Below, in pieces: positions 42,681 to 55,900 of a stretch of DNA of 59,302 bases. The stretch comes from Blattamonas nauphoetae (taxonomy: Eukaryota > Preaxostyla > Oxymonadida): assembly GCA_033064195.1 (NCBI GenBank), contig JARBJD010000403.1, positions 1-59,302 on the forward strand. Reading direction: 5' to 3'. Made by a program: the position numbers and the translations under genes. Each line of letters opens with the position of its first letter. The stretch's first letter is position 1. Under the pieces are notes generated by a model. The model saw only the letters and a list, made by a program, of their open reading frames with translations, had not been told where the DNA came from and made no database searches.

Positions 42681-43882
42681 ATGCTACGTGTCCCAAAATC
42701 AGTCGCCAGATGGCTGACTCAATTGGGCATTGTTAACAAAGACGATATTACTGATATTTCTCCAGACACAACTCGATTTTCGAAGACTCTGACTGACGAC
42801 ATCATCACAGGCCGTTTTCTCCACTCACTCTTCTTTAATCTCGCATCCAAGAAGGATCGGAAAGATCTTTCGGGAATACTTGTGTCTATTTCCATTCCTG
42901 ATGCACCAACACCGTCTGACAACTATCAAACGTTCCAGAAGTTCGCCCAGATCTTTACATCTTTCTCCATCGAAATTCCACATCAAATATATTCAAAGGC
43001 AGCTAATGGAGGTATATTGATCTTCTTTCTTCACTCTTCTTCATAGATCTCAAATCGCTTGCTTATGTTCTTTGTTTCGTCCACTGTACGCTTGAGCCTC
43101 CCGAAGAATTAGAAACCATTCTTTCGATGGGATTCGCTCGAAATTCGGCCATACGTGTGTATGTCATCGAGAATTATCAACTCAATCAAGCATTAGAGCT
43201 CCTGATGAACGGTGTCGATGAAGGGATCGAACCATCAACATTCGAAGACCGTGTAGGGCTGGATCCAAGTGTTGCTCAACCTTTCCGACCTACTATGGAT
43301 TTTTCTGATGGCCCTGATCCTTCTATTACACAAGAAGACCACTTCACTCCCACTCAGCCGAGTCTTGACCAACTTCTGAGCGGTCTCGGTGTTTCTGTCA
43401 GACCCTCTGTCACATCCCAACCGCCATCAGCATCTCCTCCCACTCAACCTCTTGATCTTTCCTCAGAGCCCACGTCTCCCATATCTTCTCCACACCCAAC
43501 TTCTGAACCATCTCAAGAAGTTAAATCACAGTTCATCGAATTCGTCTCGGGAGAGGCGGGCATCGATGCTCTGCAGAATATCCAACGTGGGCCATCAGCA
43601 ATGACGGGTTGGCTTTTCCAAATTTCGCAGCAGAGGCCAGAAATTGTCCCGATGCTTCTGGAGCACCCACAACTCTTCTCGGAGATACTATTCGAGAAAT
43701 ACACAGATGATGAGCACGAAAAGCGAAGGCAAGCCGCACGGCACTCTCACAAAAAGATTGAACCTGGTGTTATTCAGCAAATCGTTGATGTCACTGGGAG
43801 AACGAAGGAAGAAGCTGAAAACGCGTATATACAATCTGATTACGTTCTTGATTCTGCTATTATGATGCTGATTGACTCTTAA
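42681..43882 (+). CDS. RAD23-like ubiquitin-receptor protein with CH-like N-terminus
   Basis: Two exons, 42681-43011 and 43047-43882, encode 388 residues. Residues 1-115 (MLRVPKSVARWLTQLGI; DDIITGRFLHSLFFNL; ANGDLKSLAYVLCFVH) look like a calponin-homology-like fold. Residues 120-160 are a UBA domain (ELETILSMGFARNSAI, then LNQALELLMNG). A proline/serine linker follows, then an XPC-binding/STI1-like domain (FIEFVSGEAGIDALQNI; RPEIVPMLLEHPQLFSEIL), and finally a C-terminal UBA-like helix bundle (VTGRTKEEAENAYIQSDYVL). RAD23 shuttles ubiquitylated proteins to the proteasome and binds XPC/RAD4 in repair. Here the expected N-terminal ubiquitin-like domain is replaced. Its stop lies 86 bp from the dynein stop (convergent). 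Confidence 0.7.
43012..43046 (+). other. Very short intron (35 nt)
   Basis: Begins GTATATTGA, has a pyrimidine-rich middle and ends TTCATAG. Its removal joins exons in phase 1, linking the CH-like and UBA domains within one open frame. Confidence 0.75.
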
Positions 43883-43968
43883 TTCTCTCATCTCACGATT
43901 CATCATTTTTATCGCCCATAATGAAAAAAGAGATTGAGTGAGATGAAAATGAAACAAAATCAGATTTA

Positions 43969-46900
43969 TCAGTCGCTTAGTCCACACAGCATAGCGACAC
44001 CTCGTCGAATCCAATGTTCTGGCTGCAGCACAGACGGGATATCGAGAGAAAAGATGAAGTTTGTTGAATGTCCGGTTGTGCTGAGAACACCATGCCTCGC
44101 CTCTGTTTTGTAAATCGGACACGAATACGAATGCTTCGGAGCTTGCTTTCCTCCCGGCGAACTCGCCAGATCCGTTTGAGACGATTGAGTGGGCTGATCC
44201 TCGATCTGAGATGCTTTTTTCTCTTCCTGCGACGACACTGGTTGGAGCCACAGAACAGGCACTTGAGAGAAGAGAACGCCAGGGATGCTTTCTGTGATAG
44301 TGTGTTCTTCCGAATCCCATCGAGCTCCTTCAATGAACAGGCCGTGGATGTAGACACCTGTTTCTGGGGCTGAACGAGGGAGTTGGGAGGAAGGTTGGTT
44401 TGACTGTTCGTTCTCTTCGTTCTCGTCTCCAAACCCAGAATCCATGACATGTGCATTGAATGACAGTGTGTCAATTGCGATTTGTGTCAGACGAGCGTGG
44501 GTTTGGAGAACTCCAGTGAGGAACCCTTGCGGGAAGAAGAATCCAGGCAGAAGGAACGAAGGAGGCTCGCCATGCTCGATCCAATCTTTGATAAACGAGA
44601 TTCTGTTGAGAAGGTCAGACACCCACGAGGAGAGGGGCTTCAGTGAGGGGTAGGCAACGTTGCTCCAGATTTCGGGGACTTGGTTGACAAGGAAGGCTTG
44701 TGACATCAGTTCGAGTTCTGAACTCATCACAACAACACCGCACACAGCTGATTCGAGGTCGCTGAGAGAGGAATGGATACGAACGAGGAGCTTGTTGAAT
44801 CTCTCCGCTTCTTGGTGGAGAACAACATTGAGTGATTTGTCTGAAAACCCAGAATTGTCTGTTTGTTTGGCGGGTGAGTTGAACTGGCTGGAACTGGCGG
44901 TCATTGGTGACGACATCATCGGAGAGACGCCGCCTATGAACATCTCCATGTTTGTCGAACCTGGCGTGGCTGCTGTCTTTTCTGCTGCTCGTTGGAGTCG
45001 TTCCTGGAGTTCGGATTGAAGAAGAACGGATTCATTGGCTGTGTCGAATGTGATGTTGATTGGGATGCGATGTTTGAAGGACTGGCACATGGTCAGGATC
45101 TGCTCGTCTGATTCGGAGAGCGATGCAGGTCGGACTGGTCCTGTGCTCTTCTTTCGAGATGTCTGAGGTGTTGGAAGGGGTTCTTTCTGCTGGTCTTCGT
45201 CTTCGGTTGGCTGGTCGTCTTTGTTTTCATTGTCGCCTTCTTCTCCTTCTTCCTGCTCTTTCTCACGTTCCTCCTCCTTCTCTTCCTGCTCCTCTTCTTC
45301 CTCCTCTTCTTCCTCATCATCCTTCTTTTTCTTCTGTCTCGAACTCACAGCAGACGCCTGCAGTTTAATCAACGTGTCCAACACAAATTTCGTCTCCCTC
45401 TGTTGGTAAGTGATCGCAGCGTTCGGATGCAACCCGAACAGCGCTGGCGAGTCCGTCGGCGGCAGCTTCTTCACAGCTTCCTGCATCTGTTCATAAGTAC
45501 ATTCCAAATCTGGCATTTGATAATCACCATCGGGTGTGAGAGAGAAGTCTGGTTGGAGGAATTCGGGAGTGAAGAATGTCTTGAACAAGGCGTGGAGTGT
45601 TCGCATGTCCCACAGGTCTGTCACACGGCCTCCATAACTGATCTCGCAGACGATGTAGGAAAGGGCCGCGAAGGGGATTTCGGCGCGGGGGAGTGGTTGT
45701 GGGGGCTGGATGGGGAGAAAAGAAGAAAAAGAGAAAATGAGGGAGAGTGAGAGAGGATGGAAAGAATGAAAAAACTGAGAGTTGAGAAAAAAGGAAGAAA
45801 TCAGAGTCAAACCGTTTTTGGAGTCTTCTCTTCGCCTTTCACTGAGCCCTCCTCTTCTTCCTCTCCGTTCACTTCCTCCTCTCCCGTCTCCTCAGTCGTC
45901 GCCACACCCTTCTGCTGCGTGTACTCCCACAGCAACTCACGACTGACATCCAGATCAGCCTGTGTCCAATCATACTGCACATTCCATCCCAACGCTCCAA
46001 ACTTCCTTCTCTCCTCGATCACAGCGTGGAACAGACCAAGTCCATACAGCAATCTGTGCCAGACTTGCGCGTCTTGGCCAGCTGGCGGCCCAGCTGAATC
46101 GAAATGCGGTTCGAACGTTGCGAGTGATCGGTTGAGATTAACTTTGAGTCCACGCGGTGCCTCGTTAGTGACTTTGATCGAAGCTTGAAGAGCAGCCACT
46201 GGGAAGGCCTTGGACGGCATGGACGTGAGGAAGAGCCGGAAGGAGTGGTGGATCTTGGCTGACGGTGACGAGAACCCTTCGACGATGGCGTCGAGGGCAG
46301 GCATCCAACTTGTGCAGAGGTGACAGTTCTGAAGACAGATCCAGAGACCTTCTTTCGTTCCCTTGTCGATCAATTTCTCGGCAATGGGACCTTGTCCTTG
46401 TCCGAGTGATTGGACCATCAACTTCCCTTCGTTTCCGCTTTCGGCAGAGAAGTTTCGAAGCAGCGAAACAGGATCCGTTCCGGCAGAGAGAATGAACACG
46501 ACGGGAGTGCGGTGATCTGACGCGGCGAACGTCTGTTTCATGTCGAACGCGGGTGGCGACGAGAATTCGGGTCCGAGCGTATCGTGGATCACGTTTCTCA
46601 TCATGAACACTACCTTCTCCTCTCTGAGGACGCGGAGAATCAGCATTTTCTGGAAGATGTTGAACGAATTGTTCCACGGCGCGGGGAGAGGTTGTGTTTC
46701 AGGAGAATCGCATTTCACCCATTCTGCCCATTCCTCCTCGTTTTCAGTCATGTGCGAGAGAAGTCCAGCATATGGCGTGAAGGTTCTTGCTTCGAGTCTG
46801 TTCAGTGAGGCAACAGACGAAGGGCGAGGACGAAGTCCAGAATTTGAGTCGGAGGAAGAAGGACGTGTTCCTTGAAGACGAGATACTGGCACAATAACTG

Positions 46901-49900
46901 TTGTTTGGATATCTTCCAGCGAGGCAAGGAGTTTTTGTTGTTCTGGTTTGAGGAATTGTGGTCCTGGAAGTTCGGGTTGTTGTTGTTGTTCGTCCTGACC
47001 TTCTTCTTGTGTCTCCTCTTTCGTTTCAATGACCGATGAGCTTCCAAGTAGGAAGATTCTCCATTCTTCCGCACTCAAACTTCCCTCCTCCTTTCCAACT
47101 TGCGCTGCGATGAGGAAAGAGAACACTTGTTTGTCGCGCTCGAACAGACCTCGACAGACATTCGCCCAAACTGTCTTTGTGAGTGTTGAAACCACATTCT
47201 TGACATATTCCTGCGTGTCCTTCGCTGATGGTTGGACGCCTTCTGGAAGTTGTGGTTTGGAGGCCTTGCAGTCTCTGATACAGCGAGTGAAGAGAGACGA
47301 GAAGAAGGAGAGCGAGAACTGGTACATGGGATCGGCGAGAGAGAGTGATGCAATGACAAAATACAAAAGACTTCCTCTTTTTGATACGGCTCGATATTCA
47401 TCTCGAGCGGTGTTGATCAGCGCTGTGGTCTCGGCGGTCTGTTTTGCTCGTTCTTTGATTTCAGATGAGATTGCTCGGGATTTGTCCAAAGCGACGATGA
47501 CAGTTTCGTTGTCGAGGATCGAGCCGACGACAGACGAAAGGAGGGCAAGAATGTCATCCTCGACTTTCATCATTTCGTCGTCATCCTTCGCTTTCTGCAC
47601 AATCAGACGATCTCTTTCTTCTTCCAGGTCAGCTCGCTCAATCTTCACAGTTTCAGCGAGAAGCTGCTCAGCCAGACCTGTTGGTGTGACAGTGAAATCA
47701 ATGATTGTCGTAGCGATGCTGATTTCGGGAGTGTAATGTGGGTTCGGGAGTGTTGTTGTGATGAAAAGCATGAAGTCCTCGGAATAGTCCACATCCTGAT
47801 CTCCGATTCGAATCGTCTGTCTCGCCCCAACCTTCGTCACACTTTTGCTGAGAATTGGGTTGAGTGCTGGATCGAATGTCTCGCCGGCGTTCTCCAGAAG
47901 AACAGGAACACCAACACGAACAGAGTTCTCCATCGTTCGCATCAGTGTCGGATCATGCGGCTTCACCATTTTGATGTTTCGGTCCTTCCACAGATTCTTG
48001 ATCCATTTGTTTGCTTGGTTCTGTGGATCAATCATCAAGCACCATCGACGACTTCTCGTTGCGATGATGGCATTGCACACACTCAGACTGTCGCTCGGAA
48101 GACCGCACATGTTCCACTGTCGAATCTGGATCGGATCACCCAGCGCTTTATCCAACTCGAATGTCCCATCAATCATCACAGGAATTCCAAGAGCAGCAAG
48201 CTTGTCTCTCCATTGCTCGCACAGCATCTGTCGAAACTCGGCTGTGAACGGGCCGATGTAGGTGATATACCCGCAGGCGATGAGAGCATCGCCCAGAAGT
48301 GTGGACCGGGATTCCTCGAGCTGTTTGACTGTTTCTGTCCATCGAGTGTATTCATCAGCAAGTCCGCTCGTCAGTTTCTCTGCTCGTTCCAGTTTGACAC
48401 GAGTGTTCTCAATGTCTCGCTCGATTTCTTCCTTCTTCCGAACTGATGCGTTGTACTTCCTTTCGAGTGTCTCCATCTTTTCCTCCACTTCTCTCAACTC
48501 GGCTTTCTTCTCAGCCAGTTTCGCTTGCATTTCCGCCAGCTTTTCCTGGCTCACTCTCACCTTCTCTCTCTTCGGGGCAACTTCCTTCGCAACTTCAGAA
48601 TAATCGTAGAGAGCACGAACCCACGTGCAGAGAGATTTTGCTGCTTTGGACACAGATTCCACAACTTCGGGTTGGAAGTTGGGTGAACTGATGTACGTTT
48701 TCTTCAATTTTGCTTTCAATTTGTCGTCGAGCGAGTCTTTATCATAATCTGCGAGTTTTCCGAGAAACTCAGTGTTCATCATCTTCTTCGCAGCTTCCCA
48801 AGTTTGTGGCTGACCAAACAGAAGACACACAGCTTGCATGACGAACATGACAAGATCTGGAGGACGAGCGAATGACTTGACTTCCGAAATATCTGATTTG
48901 TCGAGCTGTTGGACCGCTTTAATGGCAGCGTTGTATTTTGGGAGTGCTCTGTTCAGATCATTCATGGCATCTTCTGCGAGTGCTTCTGATTCTTCTGTTG
49001 CTTTCGACACAACAGCTTCCTCACCCATCACAACTTCTTTCTTCGCTTCGACTTCTTTCTGTTGAACTGACAGCTCTTCCATGAGGACGGCGGTGTCCTT
49101 CTGAGATTGTTCAAGTTGGGGCTGGATCGCGATCAGCTGTTGTTGGAGTTCAGCGACGTCTCGATTGGTCTGCTCGAGTGTCTTCAGACCTTCCGACAGT
49201 TTGGAGTGTCTGTTCGCAATGCTCTCATCCATCTCCCTCAGAATCACTTCATACCCTCCCAACAACTCCAAATACGACGTCGGAGTTGTGTAATTGTGTC
49301 TCTTGCACTCATCAAAGAACTTCTTCGATGCAGCTTCCACCGACTCGTGCAGGAACACACACGCGATCGCCAGTGGGTCCATGTATTTGTCTTCCACAGA
49401 CCAGCTGTGGGTGTTTCGCTTGGCGACCTGGAGAAGGGCGTGGGCTGGCCATTGATCATACCAGTCCATTGTACAGCAGTTCACGAGAGATGGGAATTGT
49501 CGCAGGCGGGAGCGGAACTCTTTGGAAGAGGGGGACATGCAGAGAACGACGTGGAGGTTGGAGCGGATGAGAGAGACGAAGTGACGGACGATGTCGTCTC
49601 TTCCCTGCCCCTTCCCACTGTCTCTTGTGCTGTCTCGAAGATGTTCCACAATTTCTTCAAGTTCGTCCGACTCCCAAATGTTCGGAATCTCTCCAGTGTT
49701 GAGAAGATTGTTCACATCCTCCAGAAACGATTCCTTCACAATCTGGTTGTCTGAGATGTACAAAACACTCGGCGTCTGCTTCTCTCCGGCGTTCCTCAAC
49801 GCTTTCTTCAAATCATTCCGAAATTCCTGCTGTCCATAATTTTTAGTCACCTCGACGGTGAAGAATTTGCATCCTGAAATGTGGGACGCGAGTTTGATCA

Positions 49901-52900
49901 AAGATTGGCGTCCTGAACCGCCAAGTCCGACGACAAGCGCGTTCCCACGAGGCATTCGGATGATACGGCTGATTCGGACAAGATGGAGAATGGCATCATC
50001 AAAAAGAACGAGATTCATCTGCTTCGGGGACGACATATTGTAGTCCTCCAAATGACCTGTCAGAATCGATCGAAGTTTCTCGTCCAAAAGATGTTCTCGA
50101 TACACTTTGTCTTGTCCTGGTTTTTCTGGAAAATCAGCGAACACAATCTTGTTTGGTTCATCGATCTGGATTTCTGTGGAGAGTGGAGGGTCGGCGTTGG
50201 TGTAATATGTTCGAATCATCGATTGGAGAAGCACATCAAACGACTTGCGATCATTCAAATCAACCAAACGATCTCTAAACACTCGATTGCTCTCGTGCGC
50301 CCACAGTCGGACGATTGTGCTTGGGTCATTGTAACACTGTGGAGAGGCGTGGAGGACACCGCTGATGAGATTGGAGGCGTCTCGAAGGTTGAAAGTGTAG
50401 TGACTTTTCGAGGGTGTTGGAAGGAATGTTGTGCAAGCTTTCTGATAAAGCGAGACTGTGCTGTTGACAATGGGATTTACAAGCTCGATCACTTCATCTT
50501 TCAGCATTGGGGTCTGATTGTTGAAAAATCCACCCGTGATGGCTTCGAAAATCGACGCCATTGCAGTCTCCCCAACCTTCGGCATTCCAATCGCGTGGAA
50601 TCGCCTTGTCAACCTTTCTGTGATCGCGTGTCGTCCTCCTCCTGGCGGCCCACACGCCCCGATGAACGTTGTGTCTGCCAAATGAATAAATCCAAGCTTC
50701 TTTCGATCGTAGATGCCCTGTTGATCGATGCACTGTCTGATCAACTCGACGGGCGGCTGAGCGAAGTAGATTTCGGGTGTTGGGGTGTTCAGATCGTCGA
50801 TGAAGACAACACCGATCTTTCCGACTGGTGGTCCGATGAGATTGGATCGACGGTGAGTCAGTTGGGATTCCAGCGCTTCTTGAACGCCGTTGGAGCTTGT
50901 CTGAGCGGAGAAGTTCATTTGGAAGTTAAGAGACGTCTCGGCCATGTTCGGAGTTCGGAGAAAGTCGTTTACAACGACTGTTTTACCAGTTCCTGTCGTT
51001 CCTGTGACGAGAATGTTCGTGTTCGCCTTGACAAGCATGTTGATGAGTGTGGAAGTGGCGACAGTGTCAGCTGTCTGGACAACAATCTCTTCGAATGGCT
51101 GATGGACGTTGAACTTGAATTGCGGGACTCTATTGACCCACTTCTCCCATCCAGTTGTGAGTTCGTTCACAACAACATCGTAAACAGACGAATTTCGGGG
51201 GAACGAGATCGACAGAAGGAGTTTTGTGAATGTCTCCAAATGAAGGAATTGGTCGGCTGCACGAGACGTGTGCAGATTGTGGAGAACACGAGATGATGAA
51301 TTGGCGATCGTTCCTGGTGTTTGTGCATCCTCTGTCTTTCTCAACGACTCCAAGCTTTCTGTGGATTGATGTGTTCTACCTCCGAGTGTGATCAGTGATT
51401 GAAGATAAACATCAAAATTAGGTTTGCTCGCATCGTCCAACGATGCCCCGATTGTCCAGACGAGAGAGAACAAGAAGTGTTTGCTGGCGAGAGTGAACGG
51501 GTACTGGTCTTCGTAGAAGAAAGACTCGGCCAAATTCATTCCAGGGAAGGGTGGGTAGTTCGTGTGGGATGTTGGGATGGTTGGGAGTGGGGATGGGGGA
51601 GATGGGATGGAGGAATGAGGGTCCTTGTCCTTTGGTTCTTCGTGAGCAGCTTCATCTTCTTCTTTTGTGTTCTTCTTTCGACCTTTCCGACCACCTTTTC
51701 CAATCAACTCAGCCATTTCTGCTTCCTTCGCCAGTTCGGCCAATTTTGAGGGTCGGTTTTGTGCAAATTGGACAGCGAGTGAAGTGAACAAGTTGAGAAG
51801 AGATCCAACAAGCCCAGTGATCGTGCTTGGAATGAATTCTGTGAAAAGGCCAGCTTCCACGTTCTCCTTTCTTCGAATGAAGTCGACGACTGGTGACAAA
51901 AGGAATGTCAGTGCTGAATCAGCAAATTCCGCGAGATGAGGGAAAGAACGAACAAATCGTTGTTTCCACGATTCCGCGACCTCCTTCCAGCTGAGTTGCT
52001 CCTTCTCCAAATAAACCATTCCACAACGAGAGACTGTGGCGGGTGAAGCAACTTTCAGATCAGCCACTTCAAACAACATGCACATGTTGGGCGAGAACTT
52101 GATACGATCACCATTCGACAGGCAGAGGATCTTGTTGTCGTCGAGGACAGAGTTCATTGACTCAATCCAAATCGCGTCGACTGGTCCGTCAAACACCATC
52201 ATCTCGCGAGTGGTTGGGGGAGGTTCTGTTTCGCCTTCTTGACGATTGGTTTGCCAAGAAGCGTGGGCGTTCAGTGAATCCTTTGATCGTTCAATCATCT
52301 CTTTCGCAATGAACGGAACAAGTCCATCATGCCATTCTCGCGTGATCTCGTTGAACTCACCATACAACTCTCCCATCGTCACAGCCTTTGGATTCATCGT
52401 CGTTGTCCGAATCATCGCAAATCCAGGTTCTCCGTTTTGTCGTATATAGTAGTCTTCATGAAGATCGGTCAGTGCGTTCGTCAGCGCGCGTAGACACGTC
52501 GTCTTCCCAACCCCTGTCTGTCCGACAAGCATCATTCCATGACGTACTTCCATCGTTTCAAAGAGTTGGAGACATTTCAAGATGAACGAATTGTTCGGCT
52601 GGAGTCCTTGGATGGTCAGAGCAGAGGAAAGGGCTGTCTGAAGAGAGGCGTGCTCGACTGCGGGGATGTTGACGCCGGGGAAGAGATCTCGGATGATGTT
52701 CATGAAGAGTGGAACATCGTCTGAAAGGAATTTTGGGGTGTTGGTATCTCGAAGGGCTCGGATCAGTACAGTGTCTTCAGAGAGGTCGCTGTACTTTCGT
52801 TTCATTGCACCAGCCATTACAAGGACGGATTTGACAGCTCGCATACCGAAATCGTAGTGATCCTGTTGCGACAGCTGCTCGGATGACAGTTTGTACAGTT

Positions 52901-55900
52901 GAGCCATCTTCTGGGCGAGTGTCTTGGCTGTCTGGAACCCTTCCGAATACAACATGATCTCAGCAATCATTGCATAGTCGGGAATCATCATGGCGACGGG
53001 ACGGAAGAGAGCTTTCAAGTTGTCTGGGAGTTCGGTTCGACCAGCGTAGCCAGGATTCATTGTGATGAAGAAACCACACGCTGGGTTCAGTTTGATTCTG
53101 CTGCCTTCGAACTCGAAGTTGGAGACTTGCTGTTTGATTGCGTCGAGGATTGTGAGGAGTTGCTGAGCGATGACAGAAAGCACTTCGATGTCGATTCGAT
53201 TGAACTCATCGAAACACGCCCACGCGCCGGCCTGAACGAGTCCAGAGAAGAATCTTCCCATCATCATGTAGTCAATCTGGTCTGAGCAGTTGAACACGAC
53301 ACACTGTCTCGCGACTGCCTTAGCCATATCTTTCACAGTTTCTGTCTTTCCTGTTCCTGCTGGCCCAGCTGGGTTTCCTCCGAGACGAAGATGGAGGGAG
53401 AGGGTTAACGTCACGTAGCATCGATCGGTCAGTGGAGTGATCACAAGACGAGGTGAATTGCCTAAATATTCATTTCCATACTCGATGCAAGTGTTTGTCT
53501 GTTTCACAAGTGTGATCTGCTTCTCTTCATCGAAGTTGTATCGCAGGTTTACCATCCAATCAAAATCCTCTTTCGATGTGATCCCTTTTTGAAGTAGCTG
53601 GTTGACAATATCTCGAGCGTGCACATCAATCACAATGACGGTGTTGATTGTGGCTCTCTCAAGCGGGGCGAGCGATCCGCGGACGAGATTCACAGCTTCG
53701 GCGAGCTGGTCCTTCACTTTTCCAGAATATGCGTCGATGGCGTTCTTGTCTTCTCCACTTTCCACTTTCGTCAGAGCTTCCTCGACGTTCTGTGTCCACA
53801 CAATCTGATCCACAGCGAGAATGGCTTGTGCGGGATGGTGGAAGAACCAATTCGGTCTGTCGGTTTGGAAGTAGTGGGTGAGGGCATTGCGGATGGCCAC
53901 GTTGATCGTTCGACACATTTCGTGTTCGAATTCCAACAGCCATTCTTCGACTGGAGAATGGGTTGACACAGGTTTTAGAAGAGGAACGACCTCGTTCTCA
54001 ACTGACACCATGGCTGTGACGAAATCGGCGGAATTTGGATTGAGTTTGGAAAACGCTTTCTTCTCTTCTGGCGTCATCTCGTCTACATCGGTCTTCTTCT
54101 CCTTCATGTCCTTCTCCGAGCAGAACTGAAGCGAGTTGATTGCATCGAAGCATTTGTTCATGAATGGTTGAACAGCACGAGCGTCTGTCGTCTGAGCGAG
54201 AATCTGCAGCAACTCATCGTTCGACAAGAAATAGAATCTGGGGAACTTGACTCGCTTCGTCTCCAGATAATCCTGCAGCTTCTTCTGAAGCAGATCCAGC
54301 TGTTCATTGTTCTTCTCCATCTGCTCAACAATGTTCGGAATATCCAGACATCGGATGCAGTTCGGATTCTCGTGTACAAGCTTCATTACCTCCTTCCAAG
54401 AACTGTCGACACTGTTGAACTGTGCTGCCTCGTTGGACAGCTGTCTGATGATGTCAGGCTGTGTGAAGATCGCGTAGAGATACATCCAACCACGTTGGCA
54501 CTTCACCCATTTGTCGATGAGATCCTGCAGCTGAGTCATTCTTCTGTCCCATCCTTCGATTTCTTCGCGAATCCCAACCACAAAACGTGAGGCTAGCATC
54601 GTCTGGAGGAGTGCCTGGTTATCTTCGAGTGTTTCAACAATCTCTTCCACTCCTCCCAAAATGTGTGTTGTCCCTGATTTGTGCCTAACCAGCACAAACT
54701 GCATTTGGGCCCAAATTTTCATGATTTTCTCGAGTTGCGTCTCCAACCCATATTCTCCATTCGCTGTCGCTGAAATGTCCATCACTTGTGGAGCATACTG
54801 CAACAGGTTCATCGTCATTATCTGGCCAAGTGTCAATGTGGCTGTCCATTGCTTCCCCAGCGCTGTGAACAACTTCTTCCAATGTCGAGGTTTCATCGCA
54901 GGAACACAAAGAGCGTTCAACAGAGGAACGTACGGCCTGAAATCGTCGATGTTCTGTCGGAGGAGTTTCACGACTCGATCGTCTGGTTCTTCTTTCTCTG
55001 CCAGGCCAGTCGCACGCAGAGAAACTTGGACTTGTTGGGCGATTGGCTCGGGATCAAGCTCGGTGAGGATGGATGAGCGCCAGAGCGACGCAGCAGAATT
55101 GAATTCCTTCAGCTGCGTCCAGACATTCACTCTGTTTTGGTATTTCACAACACAACGCTGAACGTTGGGGTAGGCAATCGCATCCATTCCGATGATTTCT
55201 CTCTGTTTGTCCAGAACAGCCATTCGCTCTGTGTACGAATCGACGGTGCTCTTGATGACTTCGAGTCGTTGGAGAGCTGATTGCGGGTCTGCTGTTTCGT
55301 CGACGAGAATTCCAGTTTGGAGATCGTTTGAAGTTTGGAGGGTGTCGGTTTCGAGTTTTTGTGCTTCTTTGTGAAGACCAGCAACCATCCTCATGTGGTG
55401 TTGGTCACGGAATTCTTCTGATTTGACAAGAGAGGTGTTGAAGGCACCGAGGCTGGAATGGATCGAAAGGAGGAGTTGTTGTTCGTCCATCGACAGTTGT
55501 GATGCTTGTTCGTCACCCAACGCTTTCATGTCGTCCAGAGTGGCGACGTTTTGTCGGAATCCAACTTGTCTCTCGCGCATAGTTCCAATCAGAAGAACAT
55601 GATCACAATACTCACTGAGATTCTTCGGGGCGTTGTTCAACTCGTTCGTGCATTGTCTCAGATCTCTCAAAGTCTCGTTTCCAATCGAATTGAACAAGTC
55701 ATGCAGATGCGACTTGATCTGATCGGCACATTCGACAGGAATTGGGGCCAGGTTCTGTTTGAGAGGACGGGCGTCAAGCGTGATCAATCCAACGAGACTG
55801 CTGAGGTTGATTTTGACAATGTCTTGCGACCATTGACTCAATCTTCGCAGATCGTTCCTCATTCTTGAAACTGATCGAATGTTTCGTTTGTATTGTTCGA

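Noticed and set aside
45221-45409. Plus-strand frame of serine and cysteine repeats
   Set aside because: It is the complement of the glutamate-rich insertion in the dynein C-terminal exon.
49983-51296. 437-residue plus-strand open frame
   Set aside because: It lies entirely antisense to the highly conserved AAA3-AAA4 part of the dynein gene and has no family features. It is a shadow frame.
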